A stretch of 64,000 nucleotides of DNA from Candidatus Dechloromonas phosphoritropha (GCA_016722705.1 JADKGN010000001.1:992001-1056000), one strand, 5' to 3'; shown: positions 41,737 through 50,714, counted from the first letter of the stretch. Made by a program: numbers and translations. The notes: a model not told the origin generated them from the letters alone.

Positions 41737-42563
41737 TTGACCGCAGCCACACCCTGCCGGTAGTCCGGCAATGCCGGATTCTCGGGCTTGCCCGGTCGAC
41801 CGCCTACTACACCCCGGAACCTGTCTCGTCCGCCGATCTGGCGCTGATGCGCCGCATTGATGAATTGCATCTGGAGCACCCGTTCGCTGGCAGCCGGATG
41901 CTGCGCGACCTGCTGCGCCTGGAAGGCCATTCCATCGGCCGCAAGCACGTGCGCACGCTGATGAAAAAGATGGGGATCGAAGCACTTTACCGGAAACCGA
42001 ACCTTTCCAAACGGCATGATGCCCACCTGATCCATCCCTATCTGCTCAGGGACCTGGTCATCGACCGCCCCAATCAGGTTTGGGCCACCGACATCACGTA
42101 CATTCCGATGCGCCGGGGCTTCGTCTATCTGGTCGCCGTTATCGACTGGTGCAGCCGGAAAGTCCTCTCCTGGCGGTTATCCAACACGCTGACTACGGAT
42201 TTCTGTCTGGAGGCGGTCAGCGAAGCCATCTTGCATTTCGGCAAGCCGGATATCTTCAACACCGATCAGGGTAGCCAGTTCACCAGCAGCGATTTCACCG
42301 GGTTGCTGAAGGATAACGGAATCCGGATCAGCATGGATGGCAAGGGCTGCTGGCGTGACAACGTCTTTGTCGAACGACTCTGGAAAAGCGTCAAGTACGA
42401 GGAGGTCTATCTCAAGGCTTACGACACGGTGGCCGATGCCAAGGCCAACCTGGGGCGCTACCTGGATTTCTACAACGCCCGCCGACCGCATCAAACCCTT
42501 GACGGTAAAACGCCGGATACGGTCTACGTCGAAAACCTGCCAAAAGAGACGGTCGCAGCATGA
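41733..42563 (+). CDS. IS3 OrfB transposase
   Basis: Integrase-core transposase of 276 residues. Catalytic region: VWATDITYIPMRRGFVYLV (Asp), then FNTDQGSQFTSSDFTGLL (Asp), and WRDNVFVERLWKSVKYEEV (Glu), the DDE triad of rve. The N-terminal HTH_21 part reads LARSTAYYTPEP and HPFAGSRMLRDLLRLEG. No stop or shift; may be active with OrfA. Confidence 0.92.
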   Translation: MIDRSHTLPVVRQCRILGLARSTAYYTPEPVSSADLALMRRIDELHLEHPFAGSRMLRDLLRLEGHSIGRKHVRTLMKKMGIEALYRKPNLSKRHDAHLIHPYLLRDLVIDRPNQVWATDITYIPMRRGFVYLVAVIDWCSRKVLSWRLSNTLTTDFCLEAVSEAILHFGKPDIFNTDQGSQFTSSDFTGLLKDNGIRISMDGKGCWRDNVFVERLWKSVKYEEVYLKAYDTVADAKANLGRYLDFYNARRPHQTLDGKTPDTVYVENLPKETVAA

Positions 42564-42712
42564 CCACCGCGTTACCCCGCAGGGCTCCACCTATCTCCGT
42601 GGAAAAACTGTCCAAACAAACGGGACCAGCTCTCTCCTCTCTCTCTCTCAGGGCAAACGCATTTACTCTTTAGTCACTAACCAGTTCAATCATCACAAAT
42701 CATGAGAAGAAT

Positions 42713-44227
42713 TCAGGATGCGCAAGCCATGGTTGGCACTATGTTGAAGCGGGTCAATGAGCAGGCCGCAGCGACGACTGAACGTCCCAATCGAGTGAGG
42801 TAGTAGCGATAGGTATGAGTGACTTTCTTGATCAAGCCGAGCGTACGCAGTCGGGCAAGTTGGCGCGACATGGCGGACGGAGTGAGCTTCAGATAGCTGA
42901 GAAGATCGGCACGACGCCAACCGTGAATGTTGAACTCGCCGCGTTGCATGGTTTGCAGCAAGGCTTTCTCGGCAGGATCAAAGAAGTTCACCCCTTTGAC
43001 ACCGGGAGCCGCCCCCAACCGTGGCATGCTCAATCGCTCCAAGTCACGCTCGCCGGCACTGGGGTCATCGAGGCTGGAGAGGAACGCCAGGTAACGTTGG
43101 TTGCAGCCGAGCAGGATGTCGCGCAGGTCGATCAGGCTATAGATTGTCTTCTTCAGGGGCGCCAATTCTCGGGTGGCGTGCCTGTCCTTGTGTTCCACCT
43201 TGCGGTGGTGTTTGAAGAAACTCACGTCATTGACGGTCGTTTCGACCCGCAGTACGCGGGAGAATTTGTCATACACCTTGACGCCAGCGGCGCCCATGGT
43301 GTGCTTGATGCAGCGCCCCTCGATACGGGTGGACAACCGGGAACCGATCTCCTGGGCCAGTTGTGGCGTGACCTTCTTGCCCAGAAAGCTGGAGACGCGT
43401 TCTGCGTTGGCGGCCAAGACCGCTTGGCGCGAAATGGCGTCATACAGTGGAACCAATATCTGCTCACTGCGAAACATCAGGTCGGTGGAGTATTCGACTT
43501 GGCGCAAGCTCCAGTGATACGAGGATCCAAAGACGTCAAGCACTGGGCACAACCACTGCGCATAGCGATCCAGTCGCGGGTGAAGTACGTCGGGACTGAA
43601 CGCATCCGCCAGCGCCTGCGCCTGCGCGATGTCGGCGACACGCAGGAAGGCGTTGTCCTGCTGGAGGAAGTCGATCCTTTCTCGCGTCAGAGTTCTTGCC
43701 AGAGCGCTGTGACCATTACAGTAGAACTGCAACCCGAACGGTGCCCACGTCGGCACACGCAGGTAGCACAACCCCAGTTCCTCGTCGATGAAATAGAAGT
43801 AGTAGTGCAGGCACTTGCCTTGATCGGGGCGCAGGTAAGTCTTGCCACTGCCTTTGTCATGCCACGGTTTGTAGCTCGGACAGGCTTCCATGGCCGAGAG
43901 CACATGCACCAAACCCGGTGCGTCGCCGCGACCGGCGAGCACTCGCGCGACCAACTCTTCCTTGCGAATATGGCTTTTGCTGACGTGCTCGATTTCAATA
44001 CCCGCCGCCAGACACACCTCCTGCGCACGCTCACGAATGCGATCTCGCAGCGGCTCGGCAAATCGCGGGTAGTCGAATACCCGAATTCCGTGCGTGTACA
44101 AATAACTCGTCATTCCTGCCGCGTAGCACGCACCAGGCAGCGTGCCGGTGATAATGATCCGGTCAAAGCACGAAAGCACGCCATGCATGTTCGTCACGTA
44201 TCGTTCCGCCAGAGCCATCGCCAACAT
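42713..44227 (-). CDS. R1 element protein, uncharacterised (505 codons)
   Basis: I recognise it only as a repeated environmental family of unknown function. The N-terminal part has HGVLSCFDRIIITGTLPG, then PWHDKGSGKTYLRPDQGKC and YYFYFIDEELGLCYLRVPTW. A middle basic stretch follows, and the end has a winged-helix region (MSRQLARLRTLGLIKK, YRYYLTRLGRSVVAA), which leads to MarR-type annotations. There is no convincing DDE, HUH or serine-recombinase motif. Two identical copies with a shared end suggest mobility. ATG 44227 follows GAGGAGG. Confidence 0.7.
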   Translation of the reverse strand: MLAMALAERYVTNMHGVLSCFDRIIITGTLPGACYAAGMTSYLYTHGIRVFDYPRFAEPLRDRIRERAQEVCLAAGIEIEHVSKSHIRKEELVARVLAGRGDAPGLVHVLSAMEACPSYKPWHDKGSGKTYLRPDQGKCLHYYFYFIDEELGLCYLRVPTWAPFGLQFYCNGHSALARTLTRERIDFLQQDNAFLRVADIAQAQALADAFSPDVLHPRLDRYAQWLCPVLDVFGSSYHWSLRQVEYSTDLMFRSEQILVPLYDAISRQAVLAANAERVSSFLGKKVTPQLAQEIGSRLSTRIEGRCIKHTMGAAGVKVYDKFSRVLRVETTVNDVSFFKHHRKVEHKDRHATRELAPLKKTIYSLIDLRDILLGCNQRYLAFLSSLDDPSAGERDLERLSMPRLGAAPGVKGVNFFDPAEKALLQTMQRGEFNIHGWRRADLLSYLKLTPSAMSRQLARLRTLGLIKKVTHTYRYYLTRLGRSVVAAACSLTRFNIVPTMACAS

Positions 44228-44297
44228 GATCGCCTCCTCGGTCATTCGTCAGGCTTCTATCGTAATACCTGTTTGGTTCCGGATCGTCCGGCTTAGG
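42713..44297 (-). mobile_element. Repeated element R1, copy 2
   Basis: The fuller copy of R1, inverted relative to copy 1. The end at 44297 matches the CCTAAGCC boundary of copy 1; the far end lies somewhere at or beyond 42713 and was not located. It encodes an intact 505-codon protein. Perfect identity with copy 1 over 1,404 bp means very recent duplication or gene conversion. Confidence 0.68.
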
Positions 44298-44357
44298 TTA
44301 GTTAACAGTAAAGGACCACGCTTCTGCGCGATGGCGCATCGACCCTGATTTCTAGGC

Positions 44358-45701
44358 TTAGGCCGGGGCCGGCCAGGTGACCGTGACCTGCAAACCTTGC
44401 GCGTTTTCACCGGCCGCGAATTCAAGATCGGCACCGTGCAATTCGGCAATCCGGGCGACGATGGCCAGGCCGAGCCCGCTGCCCGTTGGATGTTCTCCCC
44501 GGTTCAGGCGATGGAAGCGGCGCAGGACCGCCTCCCGGTCGCCGGCGGGAATTCCGGGACCGCTGTCGCTGACGCTCAGACGGCTTTGACCGTTCGTGGC
44601 AGCTACCTGGACACGCAGCGAGCCGCCGGTCGGGGTGTAGCGGATGGCGTTGTCGATCAGATTGCGGATCAGCACGCGCAGCCATTCTGCCTGGCCGGTG
44701 ACGATGCATCCGGGGGCCGCAGCAAGCGCGAAATCGAGATCCTTATCGAGTATCTGGTGGCCAAGATCGGCGCAGACGGTTTCGGCAAGCACCGCCAGGT
44801 CGACCGGCTGCGGATCGGGCAGGCCGGATTCGGGGTCGAGGCGGGCCAGTTGCAGCATCTGGTCGATGAGGTGGGAAGCGCGGGTCAGACCGCTTTGCAG
44901 TTGTGCCAGCGAGCAGTCGCGTTCGCTGCTGTCACGGGCGCGCAGGGCGACCTGCACTTGCGCCTGGAGCGCGGAGAGCGGCGTCCGCAGTTCGTGGGCG
45001 GCGTCGGCGGTAAACCGCCGCTCGGTTTCGAGCGCGGTTTCGACCCTCTGAAACAGGCCGTTCAGCGCCTCGAGTATGGTGCGGATTTCTTCCGGGGCGG
45101 TCGCCGGGGTCAGCGGTTGAAGTTGCTGCGGCGCGCGGCTGGCGATCTGTCTGGCGATGCCGTCGAGCGACGACAGTCCCTGGCGGGTGGCGAGCCAGAC
45201 CCAGAAGCCGATCAGCGGCAGGCCAAAGAGGGCCGGCACGAGCAGGCGCCAGGCGATGTGGCCGATCAGCTCGTCGCGAATGTGGTGGTTCTCGCTGACC
45301 TGGACCTGCAGGCTGCGGTCGTCGTTCCACTGGCTGTAGTGGCGCCAGCGGTCCTTTCGGTCACGCGTTTCGGAGAAGCCGTCGGTTGCGGTCAACGCCG
45401 TTTTCGGGGCATTTTTCGAGCGCATCAGCAGTTTGCCGTCGGCGCGCCAGATCTGGAAGCGCAGGCGGCGCTGGTACTTGTGACCCGCGTCGCCAAGGTC
45501 ATCGATGTCATCGCCTTCGTCGTGGCTGGCCAGCGCGAGCAGGGTTTGTGCCGCCTGGGCAAGCTGGGCGTCGAAAAGTTTGTCGACTTGATGGTGGGCA
45601 TCGATATAGCTGAAGACCATGGTCACCAGCCAGGCGGCGGCGACGCCGCCAAGCAGCAAGCCGAGCAGGCGGCGGCGCAGCGAGAACCAGGCGGTCGTCA
45701 C
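44358..45701 (-). CDS. QseC-like sensor histidine kinase
   Basis: A 447-residue membrane kinase. Two helices (GLLLGGVAAAWLVTMVF and LVPALFGLPLIGFWVWLA) flank a periplasmic sensor of about 115 residues. A HAMP-like linker precedes the phospho-acceptor His236 (RRFTADAAHELRTPLSALQ), and the ATPase has N (LIRNLIDNAIRYTPTGG), G1 (VSDSGPGIP) and G2 (GSGLGLAIVARIAELH) boxes. Coupled to the response regulator by a GTGA overlap. Regulates, by context, the cytochrome genes upstream in the operon. Confidence 0.92.
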   Translation of the reverse strand: MTTAWFSLRRRLLGLLLGGVAAAWLVTMVFSYIDAHHQVDKLFDAQLAQAAQTLLALASHDEGDDIDDLGDAGHKYQRRLRFQIWRADGKLLMRSKNAPKTALTATDGFSETRDRKDRWRHYSQWNDDRSLQVQVSENHHIRDELIGHIAWRLLVPALFGLPLIGFWVWLATRQGLSSLDGIARQIASRAPQQLQPLTPATAPEEIRTILEALNGLFQRVETALETERRFTADAAHELRTPLSALQAQVQVALRARDSSERDCSLAQLQSGLTRASHLIDQMLQLARLDPESGLPDPQPVDLAVLAETVCADLGHQILDKDLDFALAAAPGCIVTGQAEWLRVLIRNLIDNAIRYTPTGGSLRVQVAATNGQSRLSVSDSGPGIPAGDREAVLRRFHRLNRGEHPTGSGLGLAIVARIAELHGADLEFAAGENAQGLQVTVTWPAPA

Positions 45702-46354
45702 CTGGAGATCGTGTAGCCGACGCCGCGCAGGGTGCGGATCAACTCGCTGCCCAGCTTCTTGCGCAGGTAGTGGATGTGCACTTCGAGGGCATTGCTGTCG
45801 GGTTCGTCGCGCCAGCCGTAGACCGATTGTTCGAGCTGGGTCCGGCTGAGAACCCGGCCGGCGTTTTCGAGCAGCATCTGCAGCAGCGAGAACTCGCGGA
45901 CGGAAAGTTCGACCGGCGCGCCGGCCAGCGTGATGCTATGAGCAGCGGGATCGAGCACGATGTCACCATGGGTCAGCAGCGGGGCGGCGCGGCCGGCGCT
46001 GCGCCGGGTCAGGGCGCGAATGCGGGCGGCCAGTTCGTCGAGGTCGACCGGCTTGACGAGATAGTCGTCGGCGCCGGCATCGAGGCCCGAAACCTTGTCG
46101 CCGGTGGCGTCGCGCGCGGTCAGGATGAGCACTGGCGCGGTCTGGCCGCGACCGCGGGCGCGGGTCAGGACTTGCATGCCGGAGAGGCGCGGGAGGCCGA
46201 GGTCGAGGACGACCAGATCGAAGGATTCGGCCTGCAGCGCATGGTCAGCGGAATTGCCGTCCTTTACCCAGTCGACCGCGAAACCCGCCTGGCGCAGGCC
46301 GACGGTCAGGCCGTCGCCAAGCTGGGGGTCGTCTTCAACGAGCAGGATACGCAT
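45698..46354 (-). CDS. OmpR/QseB-like response regulator
   Basis: Receiver plus winged-helix DNA-binding domain, 218 residues. Asp51 (FDLVVLDLGLPRLSG) is the phosphorylation site; EDD at residues 7-9 and the LVKP lysine complete the acidic pocket. The C-terminal half has the OmpR recognition winged helix (SREFSLLQMLLENAG-like, HIHYLRKKLGSELIRT). It lies 12 bases after the cytochrome b gene, so it is in one transcription unit with the redox genes. Confidence 0.93.
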   Translation of the reverse strand: MRILLVEDDPQLGDGLTVGLRQAGFAVDWVKDGNSADHALQAESFDLVVLDLGLPRLSGMQVLTRARGRGQTAPVLILTARDATGDKVSGLDAGADDYLVKPVDLDELAARIRALTRRSAGRAAPLLTHGDIVLDPAAHSITLAGAPVELSVREFSLLQMLLENAGRVLSRTQLEQSVYGWRDEPDSNALEVHIHYLRKKLGSELIRTLRGVGYTISR

Positions 46355-46366
46355 GGCTTAATTTTA

Positions 46367-46972
46367 TCAGGTGGCAATCCACCAGCCGGCGACGGCGACC
46401 CAGGCCAGCAAGATAGCGCCGGCCAGCGGCCGGGCCGAGCGGATGGCCTCGTCGGGCATTCCCTGCTTGCGGCCGTTCAGCATGGCGCGCACCAAGTTCT
46501 CGTCGTGCATCAGACTCCCGGACAGGACGCCGGCGACGTGGATGAAGACCACGGTGAGCATCGCGACAGCCAGTCCTTCGTGCAGTGCTTCAAGAAAGTC
46601 GCCGCCGAGGTCGTTGTAGTTCGCCCAGCCTGAGAAACCGGTCAGGATGGCAAGGCCGAGCAGCAGCACGATGGCCCAACCACCGGCCGGATTGTGGCCG
46701 ACATGGTGGGCCGGCTCCAGCTTGAGCAGGCTGACGACGTAATCCTTGACGGCGCCGGGACCGCGCACGAAATCGACAAAGCGCGCATAGCGGCTGCCGA
46801 TGAAGCCCCAGGGCAGGCGGAATATGGCGACCGCAAACACCGTGGCGCCGGCGACGAGATGAACGAGGCGAAAGGTTTCGCTGTCGCCGGTCAACCAGGC
46901 CACAATAAAGCCGGCGACCATCAGCCAGTGGCCGAGGCGAACTGGCCAGTCCCAGACGAGTATTTTTTGCAT
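46367..46972 (-). CDS. Cytochrome b561-type membrane protein
   Basis: A 201-residue inner-membrane cytochrome with four or five helices and paired histidines: VRLGHWLMVAGFIVAWLTG, LVHLVAGATVFAVAIFRLPW, LHEGLAVAMLTVVFIHVAG. It belongs to the Ni,Fe-hydrogenase-type/cytochrome b561 (COG3658) family that donates electrons to periplasmic c-type cytochromes. Adjacent to the diheme cytochrome c and SHP genes, so it is likely their quinol-linked partner. Confidence 0.9.
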   Translation of the reverse strand: MQKILVWDWPVRLGHWLMVAGFIVAWLTGDSETFRLVHLVAGATVFAVAIFRLPWGFIGSRYARFVDFVRGPGAVKDYVVSLLKLEPAHHVGHNPAGGWAIVLLLGLAILTGFSGWANYNDLGGDFLEALHEGLAVAMLTVVFIHVAGVLSGSLMHDENLVRAMLNGRKQGMPDEAIRSARPLAGAILLAWVAVAGWWIAT

Positions 46973-46975
46973 GGC

Positions 46976-47437
46976 CTACCTCCGCAATTCCGGAATGAGA
47001 ATGTCGTGCTCGCTGTAGTTGCCCTCGGCCGCGCCGCGATGACAGGCTTCGCAATTGGCCACCGATTTGACACGCGGGTCCTTCCAGTATTTCGCTGAAA
47101 TTTTGCAGTGCTTGCGGACGAAGCGCGCGGTCTGGCTGATGCGGGGCGGTTCGCCGGCGCTTCCGAGTTTGCCGGCGTTGCCTGCGTTGCGCTCGAGGAA
47201 GCTGGCGATTTCCTGCCCTGCAGGACTGTCGACCGCGGCATCCGTGCCGAAGTGCTCCTTCAGGCCGGCCATCGTTCGCCGCCAGTCGTTCGCCGAAAGC
47301 AGCGCCGGTTGATAGGCCATGTGGCAACTGGCGCATTCGGCCTGGTAGCTGGCTGGCGCGTTTGCCGGGAGCGGCACCCGGTCGGCGAGCGCCGGGAGGG
47401 CGGCGCCGAGGATAAAGGTGATGGCGATGCGTTTCAT
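46976..47437 (-). CDS. Diheme cytochrome c (DHC)
   Basis: Periplasmic electron carrier, 153 residues. A signal peptide (MKRIAITFILGAALPALA) is followed by two heme-binding sites, CASCH near residue 35 and CEACH near residue 135. Spacing between the hemes and the neighbourhood are those of the diheme cytochrome found with SHP in Rhodobacter and Shewanella relatives. Starts two bases after the SHP stop codon, so the two are co-transcribed. Confidence 0.9.
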   Translation of the reverse strand: MKRIAITFILGAALPALADRVPLPANAPASYQAECASCHMAYQPALLSANDWRRTMAGLKEHFGTDAAVDSPAGQEIASFLERNAGNAGKLGSAGEPPRISQTARFVRKHCKISAKYWKDPRVKSVANCEACHRGAAEGNYSEHDILIPELRR

Positions 47438-47438
47438 G

Positions 47439-47843
47439 TCAGCGTACCTCGCTCATATAGGTGACGAAATCGGCCTTCTCGGCCGGCGTGCAGTCGCGCC
47501 CGATGACTTCCCGGCAATTGCGGCCGAACCATTTTTCGACCTTGGTCGGGTCGCTGAAGCGCTGGCCATTGGCGGCCACCGCCAGCGGACGGATCGCCTT
47601 GCCGGTGACAACATGCTGACCGGCGTTCAGTGGGCTGTCAGTATGGCAACTGGTGCACGCCGGCATCTTGTCGTTGTTGGCGAAGCGCTGGCGGAAAAAT
47701 GCATCGCCGCGTTTTGCGGAAGGCATGAAGCCAGCTTGCCGGGCGGCTGCCTCGGTGGAGTAGGTCTGGGCGATCTGTTGCGCCATTTCGGCGTGGGCGG
47801 CGATGCTGGCGAGCAGCAGGCACAGGGCTGGAAGGGTGCTCAC
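47439..47843 (-). CDS. shp: SHP-type monoheme cytochrome c (DUF1924)
   Basis: A sphaeroides-heme-protein homologue, periplasmic, with one heme site ACTSCH and the DUF1924 pattern GDAFFRQRFANNDKMPACTSC, then NAGQHVVTGKAIRPLAVAAN and KVEKWFGRNCREV. SHP proteins bind oxygen and other small ligands at an exchangeable axial position. The GTG at 47843 is preferred because AAGGAGA lies seven bases upstream; an ATG at 47867 is the alternative. First gene of a five-gene redox operon. Confidence 0.85.
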   Translation of the reverse strand: MSTLPALCLLLASIAAHAEMAQQIAQTYSTEAAARQAGFMPSAKRGDAFFRQRFANNDKMPACTSCHTDSPLNAGQHVVTGKAIRPLAVAANGQRFSDPTKVEKWFGRNCREVIGRDCTPAEKADFVTYMSEVR

Positions 47844-47914
47844 AGTCGTTCTCCTTGTCGTGTTCATGGAGAAGGAGTGTAGAGAGCCAGCCTTAACGCC
47901 GCCTTATGAGTAGC

Positions 47915-49099
47915 TTAAGGAAGTATTAACCGAGAATTCGCCCGCCGCCAGAGGGGATAAAGCCCGAGCAGCCCCAGCAGCGGCCCGGGCAGAAGAAGCC
48001 ATGCGATGTGGATGCCCCAGTCGCCGATCCAGGCTGTGCCGAGATGGATTGAAATCGTCGTGATGGCAAAGCCGATCGAGTTCTGGATCGCCAGCGCGCT
48101 GCCGACGATCTCGGGTGGGCAGGCGCGTGCCGAAAGGGCAGAAAAATGCGGCGAATCTGCAACCACACTGGCACCCCAGAGAAGCAGCAGGCTGATTTTT
48201 GTCCAGGCTGGCCACGCTTCGCTGAACGGAAAGAGTGCGCAGCACAGGGCGGAGAGTGCGAGCGCGGTGGCCGCGACGCGCGCACTGCCGATGCACTGGC
48301 TCCACCAGCCGCCGAGCACGCAACCGAGGGCGCCGATGCCGATGATCGCGAATGACAGGCCGGACAGCGTCGCGCTGCCGGCGGCTGCCAGACCGCTCAG
48401 GAGCAACAGCGCCGGCACCAGCGTCCAGAAGGCGTAAATCTCCCACTGGTGGCCGAAGTAGCCGAGCGCCGAAGCGCGGAACTCGCGCACCGAAAAGGCG
48501 TAGAAGACGCGCCCGAGGCGCAGCGGCGGGGCATCGTGGCGTCGTTTCAGATGCGGCCCGTCACCGAGGTACAGGATCATCGCTGCGGCGATCAGCGCCA
48601 GCGCCGACGAAACGAGGATCGTCGCCTGCCACGACCAGCCGGCGCCGGCCAGGCGGATGCCGTGGGGCAGCGCGGTGCCGAGGGTCAGCATGCCGACCAG
48701 TTGGGCGAGCGCCGCGCCGGCGCGTTCCGGCACCCAGCTGACGACCAGTTTCATGCCCAGTGGGTAGACGCCGGCCAGACACAGGCCGACCGCGAAACGC
48801 AGTGGAATGCCGCTCGCCATGTCGCTGGCGAACAACGCAAAGGCCGCATTGAACAGCGCACCGAGCAGTGCGCAAAGCGCGAAGATCCGGCTTGCCGCGT
48901 AGCGGTCCGCCAGCCCGGAGACGGCGAAACTCAGGGTGCCGAGAATGAAGCCGAACTGGACGGCGTTGGTCAGCGTGCCGATTTCCGCCGGCGCGATGCC
49001 CCAGGTGCGAATCAGGTCATCGGCGGCGCTGTTGGCGGAAAACCACAGCGAAGTGCCGAACAGTTGTGCAATCACGATGACGGGAACGGGATTCTTCAT
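47915..49099 (-). CDS. MFS transporter
   Basis: Major facilitator with about twelve helices, 394 residues. It opens VIVIAQLFGTSLWFSANSAA, a family of carriers that includes nitrate/nitrite- and cyanate-type MFS members, with ADRYAASRIFALCALLG in the loop 2-3 region. The ATG at 49099 is chosen as the first Met before that helix. No coupled partner; the SHP operon is 72 bases downstream on the same strand, so a shared transcript is possible. Substrate unknown. Confidence 0.82.
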   Translation of the reverse strand: MKNPVPVIVIAQLFGTSLWFSANSAADDLIRTWGIAPAEIGTLTNAVQFGFILGTLSFAVSGLADRYAASRIFALCALLGALFNAAFALFASDMASGIPLRFAVGLCLAGVYPLGMKLVVSWVPERAGAALAQLVGMLTLGTALPHGIRLAGAGWSWQATILVSSALALIAAAMILYLGDGPHLKRRHDAPPLRLGRVFYAFSVREFRASALGYFGHQWEIYAFWTLVPALLLLSGLAAAGSATLSGLSFAIIGIGALGCVLGGWWSQCIGSARVAATALALSALCCALFPFSEAWPAWTKISLLLLWGASVVADSPHFSALSARACPPEIVGSALAIQNSIGFAITTISIHLGTAWIGDWGIHIAWLLLPGPLLGLLGLYPLWRRANSRLILP

Positions 49100-49312
49100 A
49101 GGCGGATCAGTTTGAGTCGCCCGAGCAAGCATACAGCAACCGTCGCTCGGCCGAGGCGCCGCAACCGGCGCGTGTCGAGCGCCGGCGCCAGCGATTCCGC
49201 CGCTTCAGCCATACCGACGGCAATGGGTGCGGTCAACGCCGAAAAGTTGCCCGAATCGCCTGTGGTGACCGCGGCTCACGGATTATGGTGCCTGATAGCG
49301 CCGTTGAGCGGG
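49100..49312. other. Intergenic region, no gene seen
   Basis: The stretch upstream of the MFS gene. It has the palindrome-like ACCGGCGCGTGTCGAGCGCCGGC near 49157 (positions given only approximately) but no supported frame. Confidence 0.3.
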
Positions 49313-49322
49313 GCCGTGAACT

Positions 49323-50714
49323 CAATCCCCTTGACTTAGCGCGTTTGCATATTTTACAGCCGCCGCGATAAGCCGGCCATGTCGGGGTAGAATTGGGTCT
49401 CGTAACGGATTGATATTTATAGGTTAAATATGCCGTCCTAAATATGTCAATGTGCTTTTCAGGCTTGCGGACTTCATTCAGAGCACAGCCTTTCGCGAAG
49501 CGGCTCGCCGTGATTCCCGGAATTTCACGCGCAGCCGTGGATTGCCCTTCACCGATCTGATCGCTTTCCTGCTCAGCGGTGTGCGTGGGGCCGTGCAGGG
49601 CGAACTCGATGCGTTCTTCACGCTGCTGGCGCGGCGAACCCGCTTGTCTCGGGTGGTGACCGCCAGTGCGTTCTCGAAGGCGCGTAGCCGCCTCTATGCG
49701 AATGTCTTCGATCCGCTCAACACAGAGTTGCTGCGGCTGGTCGATGAAGCCCTTCCCGGTCAGCCGCTCTGGCAGGGATTGCGGGTTCTGGCCGCCGATG
49801 CCTCCAAGGTTCGCTTGACCTTGCTCAACGCGGAGGGCAAGCGGTGTGTGCGCGAGGCGACGCTGTTCGGCTTGTTTCGTCCGGGCATCGAGTTGTTCGA
49901 TTCGCTGATCCTGCACAGCCCCCTGGTTGGTGAGCGGCAGATGCTGTTCGAGCGCCTGGACCGGATTGACCGCCACGACATGCTGCTGCTCGACCGCGGT
50001 TACCCGGGCGCGTGGCTGGTGGCCGCCTTGCTGCATCGGGAGATTCCCTTTTGCATGCGCTGCGATTCGTCGTCGACCTTTGCCGCCATCACGCAGTTCA
50101 TGCGCTCCGGCCAGGACGACACCGTGGTGACCCTGCCACCGCCGAATTGCCGGGATGCCGTCGATTATGAGTGTCCCCGCCAGGCCTCGACCGTGCGCCT
50201 GATCCGCCAAGTGACACCCGCCGGTAAGGTGCGCGTGCTCATGACGTCCTTGCTCGACAGTGCGCAGTATCCGGCGCCTGCATTCGCAGATCTCTATCAT
50301 CGGCGCTGGCGCATCGAAGAGGCCTTCAAGCGCCTCAAGCATCGCCTGTCGCTTGAGCATACGTCTGGCTTGACCTGGCTCGCGGCCTGTCAGGACGTCG
50401 GCGCCAAGATGCTCTGCGACAACCTCAATGCGCTGGCGGTCTATCTGGCCACGGAGCACCTCATCGCCCCAGATTCGCCGTGGCGTATCAATCGCACCTT
50501 GGCTTTCTCGCATCTGCGCCGCCTGCTGCCCCAAGTGCTCACCGGTCGCCTTCGCTTGACCTCGCGCATCGTCGCCGCACTGTTCTCCGAGATTGTCCTG
50601 AACCTTCAAAAATTCATCCCCAACCGAAACCGACCGCGACCTATTCGACCCAAGCCACACAAGTCTCATGCCTACAAAACCGCTCCATGACAAGATGCTA
50701 AGTCACGAGGATTG
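49323..50714 (+). mobile_element. IS4-family element (group B, copy 1)
   Basis: A 1,392-bp element with ends CAATCCCCTTGACTTAGC and, read inward from the right, CAATCCTCGTGACTTAGC. The same ends and gene organisation recur at 59283-60673 in a diverged copy. Each has a different 10-bp target duplication, so both moved independently. Confidence 0.93.
49452..50690 (+). CDS. IS4-family transposase (group B)
   Basis: DDE transposase, 412 residues. The first Asp is in RVLAADASKVRLTLLNAEG, the second in DMLLLDRGYPGAWLVAALL, and the YREK-type box is YHRRWRIEEAFKRLKHRLSL. A GTG start at 49452 gives LFRLADFIQSTAFREAARRD; an upstream Shine-Dalgarno is weak. Intact, so probably active. Distinct in sequence from the IS4 group A transposases in this window. 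Confidence 0.92.
   Translation: MLFRLADFIQSTAFREAARRDSRNFTRSRGLPFTDLIAFLLSGVRGAVQGELDAFFTLLARRTRLSRVVTASAFSKARSRLYANVFDPLNTELLRLVDEALPGQPLWQGLRVLAADASKVRLTLLNAEGKRCVREATLFGLFRPGIELFDSLILHSPLVGERQMLFERLDRIDRHDMLLLDRGYPGAWLVAALLHREIPFCMRCDSSSTFAAITQFMRSGQDDTVVTLPPPNCRDAVDYECPRQASTVRLIRQVTPAGKVRVLMTSLLDSAQYPAPAFADLYHRRWRIEEAFKRLKHRLSLEHTSGLTWLAACQDVGAKMLCDNLNALAVYLATEHLIAPDSPWRINRTLAFSHLRRLLPQVLTGRLRLTSRIVAALFSEIVLNLQKFIPNRNRPRPIRPKPHKSHAYKTAP

Larger units (their letters stand above)
41345..42633 (+). mobile_element. IS3-family element
   Basis: A roughly 1.29-kb element whose ends pair over about 27 bases (left AGAGCCGGCCCC...GGACAGT, right read inward AGAGCTGGTCCC...GGACAGT). It encodes orfA and orfB in overlapping frames. 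The exact outer bases and the target duplication could not be fixed. Confidence 0.78.

Noticed and set aside
42640..42660. CT-rich run (CTCTCTCCTCTCTCTCTCTC) after the IS3 element
   Set aside because: Simple sequence; not a repeat array and without further structure.
42815..44296. A 493-codon open frame opposite the R1 element protein, repeated at 39500-40873
   Set aside because: It is antisense to the R1 gene in both copies, has no ribosome site, and is open only because the sense codon choice is GC-rich.
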